Numbered from the stretch's first letter, positions 1 to 7,764 are shown. The stretch: 15,273 bases of DNA from an uncultured Sulfitobacter sp. (GCA_937923365.1 CALAIJ010000248.1:1-15273); one strand, 5' to 3'. Translations and numbers: made by a program. Notes: generated by a model not told the origin, from the sequence alone.

Positions 1-279
1 CGCGGTGCAGGCGGTCTGTTCACGGTGGCGATCAAAGGCGGCTATGACGCCTGCGTCAAATTGGTCAACGCGCTGGAGATTTTCAGCCATGTGGCCAACC
101 TTGGCGACGCGCGGTCGCTGGTCATCCACTCGGCCTCCACCACGCACCGCCAATTGTCGGCCGAGCAGCAAGAAGCTGCAGGGGCTGGCCCTTCGGTCGT
201 ACGTATCTCTATCGGTACCGAAGACGCCAACGACCTGATTGCCGATCTGGATCAGGCGTTGAGCAAAGCGGCAAGCTGA
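1..279 (+). CDS. metY: O-acetylhomoserine sulfhydrylase (C-terminal part, 5' end outside window)
   Basis: This is the last 92 residues of a PLP-dependent Cys/Met-metabolism enzyme, open from base 1 in frame 1 to a TGA at 277-279. Family knowledge: MetY makes homocysteine from O-acetylhomoserine and sulfide in the cytoplasm, the direct-sulfhydrylation route to methionine. Seen: the family's C-terminal signature, an FSHVANLGDARSL block followed by VIHSASTTHRQLS (residues about 30-58 of the fragment), then an AGAG...VRISIGTEDANDLIADL helix that normally ends these proteins. The PLP lysine and the start lie upstream and cannot be checked. Cystathionine gamma-synthase/lyase and MetZ share this fold, but the THRQLS wording and the sequence around it fit the O-acetylhomoserine enzyme best. 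A hairpin follows the stop by 14 bases. Confidence 0.88.
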   Translation, partial: RGAGGLFTVAIKGGYDACVKLVNALEIFSHVANLGDARSLVIHSASTTHRQLSAEQQEAAGAGPSVVRISIGTEDANDLIADLDQALSKAAS

Positions 280-293
280 CAGTGCAAACAAGG

Positions 294-312
294 GGTGGGC
301 CAGAGGCCCACC
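294..312 (+). terminator. Hairpin downstream of metY
   Basis: A perfect 8-bp stem (GGTGGGCC at 294-301, GGCCCACC at 305-312) with a 3-base loop lies 14 bases past the metY stop. The arms are flanked by AAGG and a CCCCTTT stretch that could extend the stem imperfectly. Only a short T run (320-322) follows, so this is a weak intrinsic terminator. It could also serve the convergent gene ending at 398. Confidence 0.5.
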
Positions 313-397
313 TTACCCCTTTGCGCCCCCCGTTTGCCGCGCGTTCCAAAGACGTGAGCACTGCAGGCTCACCAACGCCAGCGCAGACCCCGCGCGC

Positions 398-1093
398 TTA
401 TGGGGCAATGGAAAAGACCATCGTCACTTGAGCCACGACATCAACTTCACCGGTGGCAATCGCATCGCTCATCGCGCTGCGGGATTGGGCCATTTCCATC
501 ATCACCGGCGCCCCGTGATGACTGCTTTCTGTGATGCGCTGGATACCACCCAAAGTCACACCGGCCGCATCCGCAAGCTGGTTTGCCCGCAAGGCGGCGT
601 CCTGAACCGCGAGCACGCGCGCCTGTGCGTAGGCCTCTTTGCTGTCTTGAAGACCAAAGCGTAAGCCATTGAAATTGTTCGCCCCTATCTTGATCACCGC
701 ATCCATGACGGGGCCAAGCTCATCCAGATCGCGCACACGCACCGTCACGGAATTACCTGCGCGGTAGCCAGTGATACGCGGTGCGTCATTACTAGACGAC
801 GTTCGATTATTGTGTACGGGACTAAGATAGAAACCCGAGGTCTGGCGATCCTGCGGTGCTACACCCATGGCTTCAAGCTCGGCCAAAATCGCGGCCACCG
901 AGGCGGTCACTTTGTCCATAACCTCGCCTGCTGTTTCGGCATTTTCAGTGACCCCCAAGGTGATCGTGGCCATATCGGGTGGCGCGGAAATACGCCCCTC
1001 GCCTGTGACGATAATCCCCTGCTCAGGGCCCTGTGCCAGCACAGCCTGCGCCCATACAACCAAGACCAAAGCGGCCCATTTAAACACTTTCAT
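398..1093 (-). CDS. Secreted SIMPL-domain (DUF541) protein
   Basis: A 231-residue protein. Residues 1-20 form a signal peptide: MKVFKW, then a hydrophobic AALVLVV core, with likely cleavage after VLA before QG. The rest is one SIMPL/DUF541 domain: it opens with IIVTGEGRISAPPDMATITLGV, has a central helix (about 60-80), a TSGFYLSPVHN strand, a GYRAGNSVTVRVRDLDELG segment, and the Ala-rich helix KEAYAQARVLAVQDAALRAN before a C-terminal beta strand. Family knowledge: these are periplasmic or outer-membrane-associated proteins, some linked to oxidative-stress tolerance, with no agreed biochemical activity. The ATG at 1093 is supported by a GGAG-type ribosome site about 7 bases upstream on the minus strand. 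It is convergent with metY and divergent from the large gene at 1292. I infer export, and no specific function can be assigned. Confidence 0.88.
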   Translation of the reverse strand: MKVFKWAALVLVVWAQAVLAQGPEQGIIVTGEGRISAPPDMATITLGVTENAETAGEVMDKVTASVAAILAELEAMGVAPQDRQTSGFYLSPVHNNRTSSSNDAPRITGYRAGNSVTVRVRDLDELGPVMDAVIKIGANNFNGLRFGLQDSKEAYAQARVLAVQDAALRANQLADAAGVTLGGIQRITESSHHGAPVMMEMAQSRSAMSDAIATGEVDVVAQVTMVFSIAP

Positions 1094-1291
1094 AACGCTT
1101 CTCCGTCAGACTTTGCCAGATATGCTCTAGTGTGCGCAGGCGACATGCCGGATCGCAAGCCCTGCGTGCGGCGGGAATGCGCCGAAAGAGGAACGCTCTT
1201 TGGCCCTTCCCTTGGGGTCCGTGCCGCGCTATTTTAAGGTAGATGGACGTTCGGTTGTGAACCACAGCAGCCCCGTGGTAAAGTGTTCAAG

Positions 1292-4150
1292 ATGAAGCCT
1301 AATTTTGCATTGTCCCTGTCGTTTGAAGGCATTCGGCTTCTGCATCGCGCAGCGGGTGGCTGGCGTGTTGTGGGGGATGTCGGGCTGGACGCGCCAGATC
1401 TGGCCGGTGAGCTTGCCATGCTACGGCGCACGGCAATTGCCCTTGATCCCAGCGGTTTGCGGACGAAGTTGTTGCTGCCAAGCGGGCAGATCAAGTATCT
1501 GACGCTGGAAACAGACGGGCAGGATCGTGACGCCCGAATGGACGCTGCGCGGCGCGCCCTGGACGGGGCCACGCCCTATGCAGTTGACGATCTGGCCTTC
1601 GATATCTCTCAGGATGGTGCGCAGACCCATGTCGCCGCGGTCGCCCGCGAAACCCTGATTGAGGCCGAAGGGTTCGCGGCTGAACACCAGTTCAATCCGG
1701 TGTGTTTCGCAGCCATCCCCGATGATACCCCATATTTGGGAGAGCCGTTCTTTGGCCCGACCCTTGCCGCCAAGTCACTACTGGGGACGGATGAAGAGGT
1801 CGAGGCTGACGGGATCGCGGTTGTGGTCATTGGGGATGCCCCCTCGAACGATGGCCCAGTGGTGGACGTGCCGGACGGCACACCCGAAGTTGTTGCAAAG
1901 CCCGAAGCCGCAACGGCAGACGAAGACGCCACGCCTGACGCGGAAGCCCCTTCTGAGGAAGAGGCAACCGAAACCGCGCAGACGCCAGCGGAGTCGCTCG
2001 AAAGTCCGCCTGAGCCCACACCGTCTGACAGTGCAGAGCAGGACGCGCCTGCTGAAGGCGTGCCTGCTAAAGGCGAGGCAATCGAGACGGCTGAGCCCGT
2101 TATGCCTGTCTTCAAGACCCGCGCGACGCCACAAGAGCCTCAGGCAGACCCCGAAGCCGCGCAGGACATATCATCCGAGGAAGACACAGCCGCTGTCCCC
2201 ATCGCCCAACAGGACGCGGCAGCCGATGTCCCATCAGCATCGGAAGCCCCCAGCGACCCGCCAGCGCAAAGCGCGGCAGCCAGCACGCAGGATGCGGAGA
2301 CGCCCGATGACGCTCCAAATGCGGATGCGGATGCGGCCAAGAGCGACCCGGAACCTGTTGAAAAAGCGGCTGTTTTGCCTGCTTTGGGACCAGCGCGGTC
2401 TCCTGATGCACCGTCCAAAGCGCCGCCTGTTGCCGCGCCGGAGCCTGCAGCCTCCGGCTTTGCGAGCCGCAGGGGCAACGGCGCCCCTGCCGCTGTGAGG
2501 CGCGAACCACAGGTATCCGCACCAGACTTGCCGAAAGATCCGGCAATTGCCGCAGACACTGCGGGTGCTGGCGCTGATAAAGCGGCCGCAACTGCCCCGA
2601 ACATCGCGCCCGCCGCCGAGCCTGCCTTTGCTGCGCGGGCCGCAGCGCCTATTGCCGCGGCCTCCGCCGCGGCCGCAGCAACCGGTCGCTTCCTCAGCCG
2701 CCGGACCAAGAAAGCAGCGGTCGCACTTTCTGCACCCATCCCCGCCACGTCGGCCCCCTCCATGCAGACGCCGCGCACCGAAGCCGAGCGGATGACCGTC
2801 TTTGGTGCACGCAGCAAGGATGTAGGCGGCAAGCCCCGCTTCCTGGGCCTGATCCTTGTGGCGGCGTTGCTGGTGTTCCTTGCAGGTGTCGCGGCCTGGG
2901 CGTCCGTGTTTATGGACGATGGGTTGAACCTGTCGCGTCTGTTTGGCGACCGCGCTGCGCGCCCGACCGCATCAGCCCCTGCGCAGGCGCCACAAGTTAC
3001 CAGCGACGCCCCCGTCGTGACCGCGTCGCTTTCGACTGGTTTGACCGAGGAAGACAGCGCCGTTCTGGAGGCTCTGCGCGATCCGGTGCAACCGTCCCCC
3101 ACCGGACTGACCAGTCAGCAGGTGCAGGCAATCTATGCCACTTCCGGCATCTGGGCCAAAGCACCTGACGGCCCGCCAGAGCCCGCCGGGGTCGTGAACA
3201 TTGACGATCTGTACCTGACCAGCATTGATCCTGTCAGCACTGCTAATGATGCGGTCGCCCTGCCCGCTGTGGCCAGCTTTGGCACGGACTTCCCGCTGGG
3301 AAGCCGCGTCGCCCCCGCTGCCGCAGGGACGCAGTTTGCCTTGGATGCGCGCGGTTTGGTGGTCCCAACAGCCGCAGGCGCGTTGGCCCCGGGCGGCTAT
3401 ACGGTGTTTCTGGGCCGCCCCGAGGCTGTGCCACCCGCCACATTGGCCCGCGCCCAGATCACCCCGCAAGACAATGCGCTGCGCCAACAGCTTGCTGGCA
3501 TCCGCCCCAAGTTCCGGCCAAAAAATCTGGCCGAGCAGACCGAACGCGCCCAGCTTGGCGGGCTCAGCAGGCCAGAACTTGCTGCGTTCCGCCCCAAGCT
3601 GAGGGCCAAATCCGCGCAAGAGGCCGCACTGGCCGCCGCGAAAGCCAAGGCTGCCGAAGAAAAGGCTGCCGAAGCCGCCAAAGCCGAACAGGCCGAGGCC
3701 GCCGAGGTGGTTGAAACCAAGCCCGCCCAAAGCAATGCGTTCGACAACCCGACGCGATTGGCCGCCAAGTCTTCAGCACGCCCCGACACCCGTCCGCGCA
3801 ACTTCCAACGGATCGTTGCCCGCGCGCAGCGCGCGCCCAAGCCAGCGCCCGAAACCCGCGTTGCCAGCACCAAACAGGTGGCGCCCCGCGTCGTGACGCC
3901 GAAGAACCCGTCAAAGTCCTCTGTCGCGCGGCAGGCCACGGTCAAGAATGCGATTAATCTGCGCAAAGTGAACCTGATCGGTGTCTACGGCAAACCGTCC
4001 AACCGGCGCGCGTTGGTGCGGCTGAGCAACGGACGGTACAAGAAGGTCACCGTCGGGGACCGGATTGATGGCGGCCGCGTCCGCGCGATCGGCAATTCCG
4101 AGTTGCGCTATACCAAAAGCGGGCGGAATGTCGTCCTGAAGATGCCCTAG
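1292..4150 (+). CDS. Single-pass membrane protein with GspL/PilM-like N-terminus and GspC/PilP-like C-terminus
   Basis: A 952-residue protein counted from the ATG at 1292; an in-frame GTG at 1283 would add three residues. Residues 2-152 read like the cytoplasmic actin-like domain of GspL/PilM: FALSLSFEGIRLLHRA, then KLLLPSGQIKYLTLE, RRALDGATPYAVDDLAFD and HVAAVARETLIEAEGF. Residues about 165-510 are low-complexity Ala/Pro/Glu/Asp, with two F(A/L)SRR motifs (390-394, 467-471). One membrane helix (about 517-541) follows a basic stretch, predicting N-in/C-out. The periplasmic part has two RPK(F/L)R(P/A)K motifs 29 residues apart (738, 767) and a charged Ala-rich helix (about 780-810). Residues 886-952 match a PilP/GspC homology region: LIGVYG...RALVRLSNG...VTVGDRIDGGRVRAIG...LRY...VLKMP. 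It stands alone, with no secretin, ATPase or pilin gene beside it. I infer a trans-envelope linker. The gene itself is certain; the domain assignments come from sequence reading. Confidence 0.85.
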   Translation: MKPNFALSLSFEGIRLLHRAAGGWRVVGDVGLDAPDLAGELAMLRRTAIALDPSGLRTKLLLPSGQIKYLTLETDGQDRDARMDAARRALDGATPYAVDDLAFDISQDGAQTHVAAVARETLIEAEGFAAEHQFNPVCFAAIPDDTPYLGEPFFGPTLAAKSLLGTDEEVEADGIAVVVIGDAPSNDGPVVDVPDGTPEVVAKPEAATADEDATPDAEAPSEEEATETAQTPAESLESPPEPTPSDSAEQDAPAEGVPAKGEAIETAEPVMPVFKTRATPQEPQADPEAAQDISSEEDTAAVPIAQQDAAADVPSASEAPSDPPAQSAAASTQDAETPDDAPNADADAAKSDPEPVEKAAVLPALGPARSPDAPSKAPPVAAPEPAASGFASRRGNGAPAAVRREPQVSAPDLPKDPAIAADTAGAGADKAAATAPNIAPAAEPAFAARAAAPIAAASAAAAATGRFLSRRTKKAAVALSAPIPATSAPSMQTPRTEAERMTVFGARSKDVGGKPRFLGLILVAALLVFLAGVAAWASVFMDDGLNLSRLFGDRAARPTASAPAQAPQVTSDAPVVTASLSTGLTEEDSAVLEALRDPVQPSPTGLTSQQVQAIYATSGIWAKAPDGPPEPAGVVNIDDLYLTSIDPVSTANDAVALPAVASFGTDFPLGSRVAPAAAGTQFALDARGLVVPTAAGALAPGGYTVFLGRPEAVPPATLARAQITPQDNALRQQLAGIRPKFRPKNLAEQTERAQLGGLSRPELAAFRPKLRAKSAQEAALAAAKAKAAEEKAAEAAKAEQAEAAEVVETKPAQSNAFDNPTRLAAKSSARPDTRPRNFQRIVARAQRAPKPAPETRVASTKQVAPRVVTPKNPSKSSVARQATVKNAINLRKVNLIGVYGKPSNRRALVRLSNGRYKKVTVGDRIDGGRVRAIGNSELRYTKSGRNVVLKMP

Positions 4151-4172
4151 AGGCTGACGTTTTAGCGAAAAT

Positions 4173-4240
4173 AGATCGGCAAGGCCGATCTGCGAGAGGC
4201 TCTGCCTCTCACACTCTCCGGGAATATTTTGGCCAGAAAA
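4173..4240. repeat. Tandem hairpins plus conserved-looking tail (possible Rhodobacteraceae intergenic repeat / terminator)
   Basis: Two perfect inverted repeats follow the 1292-4150 gene: AGATCGGC/GCCGATCT (4173-4180 with 4184-4191, 3-base loop) and GAGAGGC/GCCTCTC (4194-4200 with 4204-4210, 3-base loop), only two bases apart. They are followed by CACTCTCCGGGAATATTTTGGCCAG-like sequence and an AAAAAG run. From memory, a GAGGC...GCCTC hairpin followed by CTCC(C)GGAGTATTTTTGG recurs downstream of many Rhodobacteraceae genes; I could not search to confirm this. It probably acts at least as a transcript 3' end. The T run (TATTTT) starts 15 bases after the second stem. Confidence 0.55.
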
Positions 4241-4286
4241 AGGACCGGCCAGAGTAGATGCGTAAAGAATACGCAAGTGCCGCTGT

Positions 4287-4309
4287 TTGACAGAAACATT
4301 GCCGCAATG
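4287..4309 (+). promoter_or_regulatory. Candidate promoter -35 box overlapping a 13-bp palindrome, ahead of the AsnC-Kef operon
   Basis: A perfect TTGACA lies at 4287-4292. A palindrome, CATTGCCGCAATG (4297-4309, 6-bp arms around a central C), sits where the spacer would be. No good -10 hexamer stands 16-18 bases downstream (ATCTGG is the nearest). A second short palindrome, CAATATTG, lies at 4336-4343, and an inverted repeat TGCGTA/TACGCA at 4259-4275. Lrp/AsnC regulators usually bind such sites and control their own genes, so autoregulation is a reasonable inference. Confidence 0.35.
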
Positions 4310-4370
4310 ATCTGGCGTTTCCGCTTAATTTCCCGCAATATTGGTGAAAATAGCGCAAAGGCACCGCATT

Positions 4371-4826
4371 ATGCTGGATCAAACCGACAGCCGCTTGTTG
4401 GAAGCTCTGCAAAAGGACGCGCATCTGACAGCGCAGGAGCTGAGTGAGGTTTTGCACCTTTCCCCGTCCCAAGCAGGACGGCGCAGGCAGCGGCTGGAAG
4501 CAGAGGGCTACATCGAAGGCTATCGCGCCGATCTGAACCCGACCAAGCTGGGCCTGAACGTTCAGGGATTTGTGCAAGTGCATCTGACCACCCACGGCCC
4601 CGATCATTCCACCAGTTTTGCGCGCCTTCTTGCCGGACGCCGCGAAATAGTCAGCGCATGGACCTTAACGGGGGATGCGGATTACCTGCTACGGGTCTAT
4701 TGTGAAGATCTGCCCAGCCTGAACCGGCTTATTCACGAGGTTCTACTGCCTCACCCTGCGATTGCCCGCGTGCACAGCCAGATCGTTATGGATCAGCTTA
4801 AGCGTGATGCGCCCCTGCCCACCTGA
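4371..4826 (+). CDS. Lrp/AsnC-family transcriptional regulator
   Basis: A 151-residue, two-domain feast/famine regulator. Residues 1-50 form the winged helix-turn-helix: MLDQTDSRLLEALQKDA is the standard family opening, and residues 31-45 (SPSQAGRRRQRLEAE) the recognition helix. Residues about 62-140 form the ligand-binding, oligomerising RAM domain, with the family's GDADYLLRV strand. The start is the ATG at 4371 because homologues begin MLDQTD and AAAGG sits at 4357-4361; a TTG at 4341 would add ten unlikely residues. Only 11 bases separate its stop from the antiporter gene, so the two are probably one transcript. Palindromes upstream (4297-4309, 4336-4343) are candidate self-binding sites. 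The effector is unknown; amino acids are typical for the family. Regulation of the antiporter is inferred from position only. Confidence 0.92.
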   Translation: MLDQTDSRLLEALQKDAHLTAQELSEVLHLSPSQAGRRRQRLEAEGYIEGYRADLNPTKLGLNVQGFVQVHLTTHGPDHSTSFARLLAGRREIVSAWTLTGDADYLLRVYCEDLPSLNRLIHEVLLPHPAIARVHSQIVMDQLKRDAPLPT

Positions 4827-4837
4827 AAGGTCTTTTG

Positions 4838-6745
4838 ATGGAAGGTTTCCTGTTCCAAGCCACGATCTATCTGGCCACTGCCGTCATCGCCGTGCCCATC
4901 GCTGCGCGATTGGGATTGGGATCGGTGCTGGGCTATCTGGCAGCTGGCATCCTGATCGGCCCCGTCTTTGGCCTTGTGGGGTCTGAAACCAAGGACCTGC
5001 AGCACTTTGCCGAGTTTGGTGTGGTGATGATGCTATTCCTGATCGGGCTGGAACTGGAGCCGCGCGCGCTGTGGGACATGCGCCACAAGCTGCTGGGTCT
5101 GGGCGGCCTGCAAGTCACCTTGTCCACTGCCGCCTTGATGGGGATCGCCATGGCCTACGGCGTCCCTTGGGGGGCCGCATTGGCGATTGGCTTGTCGCTT
5201 TCCTTGTCCTCTACGGCGATCGTTTTGCAGACGCTTTCCGAAAAGGGATTGATGCAAACCAGCGGAGGGCGGTCCGTCTTTTCCGTGTTGCTGACGCAAG
5301 ACATCGCGGTGATCCCGATCCTTGCCTTTCTGCCGTTGCTGGCTGTTACTCTGCCGGCTGGCCTCCTGCCGGATGGGTCGATTTCGCTTGATCCAGAAAA
5401 GCTCGAAGCCGCCCATAACGGGTCGCACGGCTCTCACGGTCCCGATGGCGCGCAGGCCGCGATCAATCTGGTGCAAAGCCTACCCGCTTGGGGGATCACG
5501 CTGGTCACGCTGGGGGCGATCGCTGCAATCATCATTGTGGGGGTGTTCTTTACCCGACCGGTCTTCCGTTTCATCCACTCCGCCAATCTGCGCGAGATGT
5601 ACACGGCGCTCGCCCTGCTGATTGTTGTGGGTATCTCGTTTCTGATGACCATTGTTGGCCTCTCGCCTGCCTTGGGCGCGTTCCTTGCGGGTGTGGTTCT
5701 TGCCTCCTCGGAATTCCGTCACGAGTTGGAGACCGACCTTGAGCCTTTCAAAGGGCTGCTGTTGGGACTGTTCTTTATCACCGTGGGCGCTGGCATTAAC
5801 TTTGCCCTGCTCTTTGGGGATTGGGCGCTGATCATCGGCATGGCCCTGCTGGTCATCCTTGTCAAAGGGGCCGTGCTTTACGGGTTGGCGCTGGCCTTCA
5901 AGATCAAAGGCCGCGACCGCTGGCTGTTCGCACTGGGGCTGGCACAGGCGGGTGAGTTCGGCTTTGTACTCGTCAGCTTTTCCGTGGCCACCAATGTCAT
6001 GCCCACAGACATTGCAGAGACCTTGCTGCTGGTCATCGCGCTTTCCATGCTGATTACGCCGCTGTTGTTCATCCTGTACGATGTTATCAGCCGCCGTTCG
6101 GGTGATAACAGCCCGCTGGAGCCTGATGACATCGACACCCAAGGGCCCGTCATCATTGCAGGCGTTGGCCGCTTTGGACAGATCGTCAATCGTCTGGTGC
6201 AGGCCAGCGGGTTTCAGACAGTTGTGCTGGATCACAACCCCGAAACAATCGCCGTCATGCGCCGCTTTGGGTTCAAGGCCTTTCTGGGCGATCCGACGCG
6301 GCCCGACATCCTGCGCAAAGCGGGTCTGTCCGAGGCTCGCGTGCTTGTGGTCGCACTGGACGATCCGAAGGCAGCGATAAAGCTGATCGAATATGCCCGC
6401 AAGGAGCGCCCCGATATCCACATCATCGCCCGCGCCTTTGACCGCACATCGGTCTACCAGCAATTCCGTGCGGGCGCCAATGACATCGTGCGCGAGATGT
6501 TCGACAGTTCCTTACGCGCAGGCCGCTATGTGCTGGAAAACATGGGGCTATCAGAATTCGAGGCAGCCGAGGCCCAGCGCATGTTCTATGCCCATGACCG
6601 CGCGTCGCTGAGGGACCTTGCAGAGCTTTGGGACCCTGAGATACCCGCCGCACAGAACAAGGCCTATGTGGCCCGCTCCAAAGAGTTGGAAAAGGATCTG
6701 GAGACAGCCATCCTCAACAGCAAGGCAAACGCTGAAACCGACTAG
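4838..6745 (+). CDS. Kef-type monovalent cation:proton antiporter (CPA2) with C-terminal TrkA-N/RCK domain
   Basis: A 635-residue inner-membrane protein. Residues 1 to about 410 are a CPA2 exchanger domain with about a dozen hydrophobic segments, including the glycine-rich LGLGSVLGYLAAGILIGP, the LSLSSTAIVLQ segment and the QAGEFGFVL helix. EFRHELETDLEPFKG at 292-306 matches the regulatory loop of KefB/KefC, followed by LLLGLFFITVGAG. A Rossmann TrkA-N domain starts near residue 436 (IIAGVGRFGQ, with a GxGxxG nucleotide motif). Family knowledge: Kef proteins exchange K+ for H+ and are gated by glutathione adducts and nucleotide. No KefF/KefG flavoprotein gene lies in the window, so glutathione gating is not shown. 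The ATG at 4838 has AAAGG 7 bases upstream; the preceding TTG is less likely. A His/Gly-rich stretch (about 193-204) lies between membrane segments. The gene ends 8 bases from convergent cobT. YbaL-like subfamily membership is possible. Confidence 0.93.
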   Translation: MEGFLFQATIYLATAVIAVPIAARLGLGSVLGYLAAGILIGPVFGLVGSETKDLQHFAEFGVVMMLFLIGLELEPRALWDMRHKLLGLGGLQVTLSTAALMGIAMAYGVPWGAALAIGLSLSLSSTAIVLQTLSEKGLMQTSGGRSVFSVLLTQDIAVIPILAFLPLLAVTLPAGLLPDGSISLDPEKLEAAHNGSHGSHGPDGAQAAINLVQSLPAWGITLVTLGAIAAIIIVGVFFTRPVFRFIHSANLREMYTALALLIVVGISFLMTIVGLSPALGAFLAGVVLASSEFRHELETDLEPFKGLLLGLFFITVGAGINFALLFGDWALIIGMALLVILVKGAVLYGLALAFKIKGRDRWLFALGLAQAGEFGFVLVSFSVATNVMPTDIAETLLLVIALSMLITPLLFILYDVISRRSGDNSPLEPDDIDTQGPVIIAGVGRFGQIVNRLVQASGFQTVVLDHNPETIAVMRRFGFKAFLGDPTRPDILRKAGLSEARVLVVALDDPKAAIKLIEYARKERPDIHIIARAFDRTSVYQQFRAGANDIVREMFDSSLRAGRYVLENMGLSEFEAAEAQRMFYAHDRASLRDLAELWDPEIPAAQNKAYVARSKELEKDLETAILNSKANAETD

Positions 6746-6753
6746 CCGCGTCC

Positions 6754-7764
6754 CTAGCTGTCGCTGACACCCGCTTGGGCAAAGGTGGCCATGCCGGCGT
6801 GACAGGCCATCGCGGTCTTCATGATCGCAATGGCGACCCCCGCGCCCGAAGCTTCACCAAGACGCAAGCCCAGTTGCAAAAGCGGCTCTTTGTCCAAAGC
6901 ATTCAGCATGCGCCCGTGCGCGCCTTCGGCACTCAGGTGGCCCGCGACCGTATGATCCAATGCGCCTTTGGCAGTCTTCTCAAGACAAAGGGCAGCGGCA
7001 CAGCAGATGAACCCGTCAAGGATCACCGGAATACGCAGATCGCGCGCGCGCGCAATCGCCCCCGCCATCGCGGCCAGTTCGCGCCCGCCCAGACGGCGCA
7101 GGGTCTCCACCCCGTCATGACCGCCGTGCAGGGCCACGCCATCGGCGACGACCTGGGTCTTAAGGGTTAGGCCCGCATCATCGACCCCCGTGCCACGCCC
7201 CGTCCATTCTGACGCCTCACCGCCCAGCAACGCGCAGGCAAGTGCTGCGGCAGAGGTCGTGTTGGCGATCCCCATCTCGCCCACCACCAGCAAATCGGCA
7301 TCCATGCTGACGTTGTCCCACCCTGCTTGCAGGGCCGCCAGAAACGCATCGTCCTCCATCGCGGGGGCTGCGGTGAAATCCGCAGTCGGCTGGTCAAGAT
7401 CAAGGGCGACCACATCCAGCGTCGCCCCGTTCGCCTTTGCAATCTGGTTGATTGCCGCGCCGCCGTGCTGGAAATTCATAACCATCTGTTCTGTAACTTC
7501 TGCCGGAAAGGCTGAAACCCCGCGCGCAGCGACCCCGTGGTTGCCCGCAAAAACGATGATCTGGGGGGCGGAGATGGCCGTATTCTCGCCGCCGCGCCAG
7601 CCGCGATACCAGATGGCAAGATCCTCAAGCCGCCCCAGCGCACCGGGAGGTTTGGTCAACTGGCCGTTATGATCGGCGGCAGCCGCTTCAGCCGCGGCAT
7701 CAATGGTGCATTGGGCAGCAAGGATGGCGCGAAAATCGGACAGGGAGGCAGGTGTTTGGGTCAT
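6754..7764 (-). CDS. cobT: Nicotinate-nucleotide--dimethylbenzimidazole phosphoribosyltransferase
   Basis: A 336-residue cytoplasmic enzyme that transfers ribose phosphate from nicotinate mononucleotide to 5,6-dimethylbenzimidazole, giving alpha-ribazole phosphate for cobalamin's lower ligand. Seen: [14 protein letters not shown] near residue 40, [19 protein letters not shown] (about 95-113), the nucleotide-binding [13 protein letters not shown] (E163; the family usually has GIGNTT, so Gly to Ala here), [10 protein letters not shown], and the C-terminal RLGEASGAG, whose E304 matches the catalytic glutamate (E317) of Salmonella CobT. Length is typical. It is divergent from cobS across 83 bases. 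The ATG at 7764 has no strong ribosome site upstream. The gene stops 8 bases from the antiporter stop with no obvious terminator between. This assignment is secure. Confidence 0.96.
   Translation of the reverse strand: MTQTPASLSDFRAILAAQCTIDAAAEAAAADHNGQLTKPPGALGRLEDLAIWYRGWRGGENTAISAPQIIVFAGNHGVAARGVSAFPAEVTEQMVMNFQHGGAAINQIAKANGATLDVVALDLDQPTADFTAAPAMEDDAFLAALQAGWDNVSMDADLLVVGEMGIANTTSAAALACALLGGEASEWTGRGTGVDDAGLTLKTQVVADGVALHGGHDGVETLRRLGGRELAAMAGAIARARDLRIPVILDGFICCAAALCLEKTAKGALDHTVAGHLSAEGAHGRMLNALDKEPLLQLGLRLGEASGAGVAIAIMKTAMACHAGMATFAQAGVSDS

Noticed and set aside
1185..1201. AAAGAG/CTCTTT inverted repeat upstream of the 1292 gene
   Set aside because: Six AT-rich base pairs with a 5-base loop and no T run; too weak to call a terminator or operator without comparison.
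2654..2680. GCCGCGGCC-rich repeats that might be a mobile or structural repeat
   Set aside because: They encode an Ala run in the linker of the 1292-4150 protein and follow from codon use.
2140..3102. Long minus-strand open frame (320 codons) inside the 1292-4150 gene
   Set aside because: It is Ala/Ser/Gly-rich with no recognisable domain and lies opposite low-complexity GC-rich codons that rarely create stops on the other strand. The plus-strand frame has clear domains at both ends.
5480..6463. Minus-strand open frame (327 codons) opposite the Kef-type antiporter
   Set aside because: Composition is that of an antisense shadow (Gln/His/Asp-rich complement of membrane and TrkA-N codons), and no motif is present.
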